Below are positions 62,001 through 64,000 of a stretch of 64,000 bases of DNA, one piece after another. Each line of letters starts with the position of its first letter. Position 1 is the stretch's first letter. A program made the translations under genes and the position numbers. The stretch covers positions 372,001-436,000 of the forward strand of contig JAPJBO010000009.1 in the NCBI GenBank assembly GCA_030068145.1. The letters run 5' to 3'. Origin of the DNA: Diplonema papillatum (taxonomy: Eukaryota; Euglenozoa; Diplonemea; Diplonemida; Diplonemidae). The notes beneath the pieces are model-generated. The model was not told where the DNA came from. It made no database searches and saw nothing but the letters and a program-made list of their open reading frames with translations.

Positions 62001-63030
62001 CGTATATCAGTCGTCCGAATGGGAAAATACAATGCTGCGTGATCTCGGCAATTCTCTTCTGAGACAGGTGAGAGTGCAAATGGCTTTCGTTCGTGATCGT
62101 GTACCTAGAGGACCCATTTTGGATCACCTCCGGAGCAACGACACGCCTACAGACGAAGTAACCAGAGCTGTTCTGGCAGTTGCAAAGGCGAAACCACCAC
62201 CGAGACAGACGCGTGTACGGCAATCGAAAAGTGGATCCCCAGCAGTGAAGGCGGGAAACGAGAAGCATTGACTGGGTGCTCCTCTGCAAATATGGCCAGT
62301 CAGAAGCCGGATTCTTTCCCCAGCACTCACCGCTTTTCGAACAAACATTCTTCCCAAAGGCGTCATCACCCAACAAGCAGGAAGCACCACCACCCAGCAG
62401 TACGGCGCATCAGAAAACGTCGTCGACTTGAAAGCACACACGTCGAATTTGCCAGGCGGAGAGCAGTTGGAGGAGGCGTTTCACAGTCTCCGATTGTGGG
62501 TGATGGGGCTGATGGATGGCAGGGGACTCCACAACAAGAAGCCGGCAACAATCTGTTGAGGTTGGTCCGCATGCAATACATACAAGGTCCCCAGACGCGA
62601 ATTGGTGAAGCAGGGTGAGGCCCTTCAGGTCCTACGAACACCGCGGCGCCTGCCCTCCGCGAAAGCGCAGACGCGAAGCAGGTGGAAGCGCCGGGAAGAA
62701 GAAGCCAAAGGTGGACAGCCACGAATCCAACCGAAGCGGAGCCGCGAAGACGAGCAGGCGAAGGCCAGCACGAAGATAGAGGAGTCGAGATCTCGGCCGC
62801 GGGTACAACCCGCGAGGGAGAAAAGGAAGTGCGCCGACGCATCTGGTGATTGCTGGCTCGTCCGCAGGAGTCCGGCGAAGCACTTCCTTGAGGAAAAACA
62901 TCAGAAACCCAAACTGCAGCCACAAAAAACAGCCCGACTAGGACACGACCACACAGGGAACCCAAAAACATTCGGAAATCCCAGGAGAGTTTGATCCACA
63001 CCGGTGTGGGTTGATGAAACGCCCGCAAAA
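62001..63030. other. No gene recognised; overlapping basic ORFs
   Basis: Open frames overlap on both strands. The plus-strand frame from about 62602 is Lys/Arg/Gln-rich and could be a worn gag-like part of the retroelement that follows. No diagnostic motif is seen. Confidence 0.35.
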
Positions 63031-63034
63031 CGTG

Positions 63035-63095
63035 TCGCCAAACCCTAAAAGGACCCTAAAAGGACCCTAAAAGGACCCTAAAAGACCCCTCTTTT
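63035..63095. repeat. AGGACCCTAAAA short array
   Basis: Four units of 12 bp containing CCCTAAA, the complement of the plant/algal telomere word, but with an extra AGGA each time. Not a true telomere repeat. Confidence 0.85.
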
Positions 63096-63153
63096 TCAGG
63101 AAAAAGAGGGGCCCCCAACAGCCCAAAACTAGAAACCTACCACTCGGGTGGTC

Positions 63154-63995
63154 CTAAAATGCTCGGGAAATCCAAAATAACTGGTCGGATGCCCGTTTAG
63201 GCTGAAATAAGGGAATCTCGTCGTCAGCGGGGCACTCCCACCACAGGTAGTCCGCTGTGTCCAGGGTGTTCCCGTTCGCAGTTCCTGCAGCCGCGGTACA
63301 GCGGCGGACACTGAGCTTCCGAAGAGGAGGATCCGAAGCGAGTTCGTCAAAGCTGCCGGTAGCATCCGAGGCGGCCGACGACACAGACGTTGAGGAACTC
63401 GACGACCCGTCTAACCCGGCCGCCCTCCGCCCGCACGCGCATTCCGCCCCGCGCTGCGAGGAACACACCCCCGGCCAAGATCACCGCCAGCGCGCGTTTC
63501 ACGTTAGCGTCTGTAGTCAGGCAGCTCGTTCGTACGCCTGCAGTCCAGCCCTGCCTGCACGCCGTCGTAGGACGGTCGTTGTCGCGCAAGCTGCGTCCAG
63601 GTTGTCCTCCGTAGCCCCGCCCAGATGGCGTGGTTTCTCTCGCCCCGTTCCATGTCCAGGAGCCGGCGGCTTTCGAGTGCCGCGGTCGTGAAATTCGACC
63701 TTCCGAAGTCGAAGCCCGCTACCGAAAAACCGTCGGAGATGGCGATCCCGACAGGTCCGAGGCGCGCCTTCGGCAACAACACACCGTGTCGTCCGTACAA
63801 CCGCATGCGAGCGTACTCACACGGCAGCCTCTCGCACGTGTCGAAAAGCGAGCACCAAATAGTCGCGCTAGCAGCGGTCCATGCGGTGAGCTTTCGCCAG
63901 GTGGGTGCTTCGTCCCGAAGACATCTTTCACTACCTGCAACCGCAGCCCCTTCAGGCACGTCTGCGTGTGCACCTCGTACGAACACCCCGCAAGC
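63154..63995 (-). pseudogene. Decayed retroelement protein, possibly the RNase H region
   Basis: Minus-strand pieces in three frames include RLYGRHGVLLPKARLGPVGI and ISDGFSVAGFDFG, then CLTTDANVKRALAVILAGG, then NTLDTADYLWWECPADDEIP. The sequence of a TD/SD-type Asp strand followed by an N..ADYLWW end recalls the RNase H-to-tail region of LTR-type polyproteins. At least two frameshifts are needed to join them. Assignment is tentative, and the fragment continues past the window. Confidence 0.35.
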
Positions 63996-64000
63996 ACGCA

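Overview
The window is nuclear DNA from a eukaryote. It has spliceosomal introns with GTATGC/GTATGT-type donors and CAG acceptors, and it carries genes of motile or sensory cilia (a three-exon BBS4 and a probable TMEM218). It has nothing bacterial such as operons or Shine-Dalgarno sites. Very heavy class II transposon load, many tandem arrays and a balanced base composition would suit a large-genome alveolate alga (a chromerid such as Chromera is my guess). The sequence alone does not prove that.

Region 1 (1-31 kb) is gene-bearing, and every recognised gene there is on the minus strand. In order they are a small TMEM218-like membrane protein (302-673), BBS4 (6050-11668, with a LINE fragment in intron 1), an ORF resembling the end of a hAT-type transposase (14658-15329, plus strand), two tandem paralogues of a C2HC zinc-finger protein (19770-23870 and 24391-26242), and an intronless TatD-family nuclease, TATDN3 (27565-28359). 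Between them lie a 14-bp minisatellite, locally duplicated blocks, and duplicated first-exon pieces of both ciliary genes.

Region 2 (30.4-36.9 kb) holds a decayed reverse transcriptase, a transposon-end remnant, a GGGGTCATAT satellite, a 300-bp foldback, an 800-bp element with GGCGGG ends, a 15-bp-type minisatellite and two tRNA-derived SINE copies.

Region 3 (36,915-55,477) reads as one 18.6-kb transposon, called F here. It is bounded by matching inverted ends (GGCGGCGGTCCCGATA...) and an 8-bp duplication, ATCTAAGT. Nested inside are element B (42,905-49,291; duplication AGTAATTT), element D inside B (45,434-46,794; AGGTGGGG), element A (49,532-54,838; ACAGCGGG) with a Merlin/IS1595-like transposase, a Crypton-like tyrosine-recombinase fragment, and many copies of one ~212-bp MITE. 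The MITE makes 4-bp duplications of the form NTAN. Several insertions can be checked against paralogous empty sites within the window.

Region 4 (55.5-64 kb) holds a reverse-transcriptase ORF interrupted by a pogo-like DDE transposon (called H), itself hit by two MITEs. After it come minisatellites, a second foldback copy, one orphan exon and a second decayed retroelement. The right half of the window is thus a transposon stratigraphy whose order of insertion can be read directly. The left half is a sparse gene neighbourhood with long introns.
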